Shown here: one piece after another, positions 5,974-7,753 of the stretch | Position numbering within the stretch: position 1 is the stretch's first letter | Layout of the letters: the number at the start of each line of letters is the position of its first letter | Assembly (NCBI GenBank): GCA_001817765.1 | Contig: MHIZ01000035.1 | Location: 1 to 7,753 of the forward strand | Direction: 5' to 3' | Source: Candidatus Colwellbacteria bacterium RIFCSPLOWO2_02_FULL_44_20b | Lineage (GTDB): Bacteria; Patescibacteriota; Minisyncoccia; UBA6257; Colwellbacteraceae | DNA length: 7,753 bases | Notes under the pieces: model-generated | Database searches by the model: none | What the model was told of the DNA's origin: nothing | The model's input: only the letters and a program-made list of their open reading frames with translations | Translations under genes and position numbers: made by a program

Positions 5974-7254
5974 ATGGCAAAAACCCGCGTCGCTCGCATC
6001 ATACTCGGAGACATCGGTATTTTTTATGGAGCGCTGTTTCTGACGCTTGCCATTCGATACGAATCAGCGTTTTTAGTTGACACGTTAAGCACTCACGTCG
6101 CTCCATTTTCTCTCGTCCTTATAGGATATATCGCGGTATTCTACGCGATCGGATTATACGAAACACGCAGTTTTAAAAACAGTCTCCGTTTCACGCGGCT
6201 TTTTATCGCCGGAATCATTGCAAGCACCATACTCGCGCTTATCTTTTTCTATCTCGATCCCGGAATAGGAATTGCTCCCAAAACAAATCTCCTACTCTTT
6301 ACGATTATATTCGGTGCTATTGATTATGGCTGGCGATCATTTTCCAACGCCTCGTTTAGGAAAGGGGTTCCTCAAAGAATTATGTTTCTCGGGACATCCC
6401 CTGAAATGGAGAAACTGAAGAAATATCTCGAAAAAAACCCTCAATTCGGTTACGAAGTAAACGAAACAAATCCCACGATAATCGTTCTCGATAAAAACGA
6501 GATCGGAAATAGCGCGCGTATAGAAAAAATATATGAGTCGTTTATAAAAGGAAGCGAGGTTACGACAGTCGCGAGCCTTACGGAGCAAGTACAGCAAAAA
6601 GTGCCGATAAGCGAGCTCGAAAAAATGTGGTTCATCGAAAACATCAGAATAAGCGCCTCTGTATATGAAAAAACAAAATCAATAATAGAGCGCGGGACTG
6701 CCCTTCTACTCATAGTGCTCGGTGTGCCTCTTATGATGTTGATTGCGATATGCGTAAAAGTAACATCAAAAGGGCCGGCAATATACCGCCAAACAAGAAT
6801 CGGAAAGAAGAGTGCCACGTTTATGCTCTACAAATTCCGGACGATGTACGAAAACGCGGAGCAAAACGGTGCCGTCTGGGCGAAGGAAAAAGATCCTCGC
6901 GTCACGCCGGTTGGCCGCTTTTTGCGCCGTACGCACTGCGACGAACTGCCGCAACTTATAAACATAATCAAAGGAAATCTTGCCTTTACCGGTCCCCGTC
7001 CCGAACGCCCCTCGTTTGTAGAAGTTCTTAAAGAAAAAATTCCCTACTACGAAATTCGCCATATGATCCGACCCGGAATAACCGGTTGGGCGCAAATTAA
7101 ATACCAATACGGATCATCAATCGAAGATGCCCGTGAAAAACTTGAGTACGACCTCTATTACCTTAAAAACCGATCGCTCGCGCTTGATCTCGCGATTCTT
7201 ATAAAAACAATAAAGCTTTTTTTCGTCCGCCCGCCTCAAAAAAGCGATTCGTAA
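5974..7254 (+). CDS. Polyprenyl-phosphate sugar-1-phosphate transferase (initiating glycosyltransferase)
   Basis: The 426-residue protein has three to four N-terminal membrane helices (within about 6-120), a central cytoplasmic region (about 135-215), a membrane-entering helix (about 242-262) and a C-terminal bacterial sugar transferase domain. That domain shows SKGPAIYRQTRIGK (265-278), KFRTM (287-291), the catalytic Asp-Glu pair in CDELPQLIN (D323, E324), and GPRPERP (340-346). The family transfers a hexose-1-phosphate from a nucleotide sugar to polyprenyl phosphate, the first step of capsule, exopolysaccharide or glycoprotein glycan synthesis. Compared with large members of about 460-480 residues, the central degenerate Rossmann-like region is short. 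It starts 2 bp after the flippase stop with no Shine-Dalgarno, suggesting coupled translation, and its last 19 bases overlap the opposing glycosyltransferase gene. Confidence 0.95.
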   Translation: MAKTRVARIILGDIGIFYGALFLTLAIRYESAFLVDTLSTHVAPFSLVLIGYIAVFYAIGLYETRSFKNSLRFTRLFIAGIIASTILALIFFYLDPGIGIAPKTNLLLFTIIFGAIDYGWRSFSNASFRKGVPQRIMFLGTSPEMEKLKKYLEKNPQFGYEVNETNPTIIVLDKNEIGNSARIEKIYESFIKGSEVTTVASLTEQVQQKVPISELEKMWFIENIRISASVYEKTKSIIERGTALLLIVLGVPLMMLIAICVKVTSKGPAIYRQTRIGKKSATFMLYKFRTMYENAEQNGAVWAKEKDPRVTPVGRFLRRTHCDELPQLINIIKGNLAFTGPRPERPSFVEVLKEKIPYYEIRHMIRPGITGWAQIKYQYGSSIEDAREKLEYDLYYLKNRSLALDLAILIKTIKLFFVRPPQKSDS

Positions 7255-7753
7255 AGTTTCGCGTAGTCAGAAATCATCCGATCTGATGAAAAAAGATTTG
7301 CCCGTTCACGTGCCGTGCAAGCAAACGATTCGCGAAGTTTTGGCTGAGTAAGAAGCGTGAGAATCGCGCCCCGAAGCTCCGAAACATTTCCCGGCTCCAC
7401 GGTAAGCCCGGTCTCGTTATGCCGTGAAACCCACGGTACTGCGGTTGGAAGCGCGGTATTGATAACTGGAAGCCCGGCCGCCATTGCCTCAACCTGAACA
7501 AGTCCGAACGCCTCGGCTGGTTTCGTTGAAGGAAGCACAAAAAAATCCGCGAAATGATAATACGCTGGCAAATCCTCGTCCGAAACTTTTCCTGTAAAAA
7601 TAAGACGCTGATGGATAGCGGAAGGAATAGTAACATCACATTCTGAAACGCCAACAAGTATAAGTCGCGCGGGAATGCCCCGAAACGCTTCAAAAAGAGT
7701 TGGTATCCCTTTGTAATATGCGGGTCGGCCGGCAAAAAGAATAAACGGTCCCG
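7236..7753 (-). CDS. GT4-like GT-B glycosyltransferase, N-terminal half outside the window
   Basis: The frame is open from the right edge (first full codon at 7751) to TGA at 7236-7238, giving the last 171 residues. They form the C-terminal Rossmann domain of a GT-B enzyme: GRPAYYKG near the edge (positions 8-15 of the fragment; the Arg and Lys typically contact the donor phosphates), TGKVSDEDLPAYY, and the EX7E motif EAFGLVQVE (80-88) followed by AMAAGLPVI. This is the layout of family 4 retaining glycosyltransferases that use nucleotide-activated sugars. With the flippase and initiating transferase alongside, it probably extends a lipid-linked surface glycan, though on the opposite strand. 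Donor and acceptor are unknown. The start codon is not in the window. Confidence 0.92.
   Translation of the reverse strand, partial: GPFILFAGRPAYYKGIPTLFEAFRGIPARLILVGVSECDVTIPSAIHQRLIFTGKVSDEDLPAYYHFADFFVLPSTKPAEAFGLVQVEAMAAGLPVINTALPTAVPWVSRHNETGLTVEPGNVSELRGAILTLLTQPKLRESFACTARERANLFSSDRMISDYAKLYESLF

Noticed and set aside
7274..7735. 153-codon minus-strand ORF
   Set aside because: It is an alternative frame of the glycosyltransferase, whose EX7E motif and Rossmann features lie in the other frame.
1..7753. TGA recoding, CRISPR array, tRNA or rRNA genes, insertion sequence
   Set aside because: TGA ends several proteins at their expected family ends. No regularly spaced repeats, cloverleaf-like segments, rRNA motifs or transposase frames were seen on either strand.

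Overview
The window looks like a chromosomal segment of a Patescibacteria/CPR bacterium, most likely Parcubacteria-like. The indications are a membrane-anchored lamin-tail-domain (LTD) protein of the kind common in that group, very tight gene packing with 4-bp ATGA overlaps, very short or leaderless 5' ends, few Shine-Dalgarno sites, and moderate GC content. TGA acts as an ordinary stop (LTD protein, DsbA-like protein, glycosyltransferase), which argues against the TGA=Gly code of Gracilibacteria/SR1. This placement is inferred from gene content only; no rRNA or other marker gene is present.

Left block (1-4481, all minus strand). In transcription order: a membrane-anchored DsbA-like thioredoxin-fold protein (3735-4481); a 55-residue SPW-repeat membrane protein (3571-3738) whose start overlaps the dsbA-like stop; a small glutaredoxin (3264-3503); a truncated remnant of a second thioredoxin reductase gene (3161-3223); a complete thioredoxin reductase (2195-3118); a doubtful 80-codon ORF whose 3' half is a palindromic repeat (1916-2158); a two-domain LTD surface protein (421-1914); and a TrmH/SpoU-type RNA methyltransferase cut by the window edge (1-424). 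The theme is thiol redox inside and outside the membrane, next to an exported protein with two plausible cysteine pairs.

Right block (4520-7753). A 38-bp divergent spacer with back-to-back -10 elements leads into a plus-strand pair: a Wzx/MOP-type flippase (4520-5971) and, 2 bp later, a polyprenyl-phosphate sugar-1-phosphate transferase (5974-7254). A partial GT-B glycosyltransferase (7236-7753) lies on the minus strand and overlaps the sugar transferase tail-to-tail by 19 bp. Together they suggest a cell-surface glycan locus: the sugar transferase would start the lipid-linked glycan, glycosyltransferases extend it and the flippase moves it across the membrane.

Most notable are two repeat-related scars. 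One is a trxB 5' remnant that ends exactly at a 17-bp motif resembling a dispersed bacterial repeat. The other is a roughly 109-bp imperfect palindrome lying in frame inside a small ORF. The short SPW gene is also easy to miss. I see no CRISPR array, tRNA, rRNA, insertion sequence or defence system.
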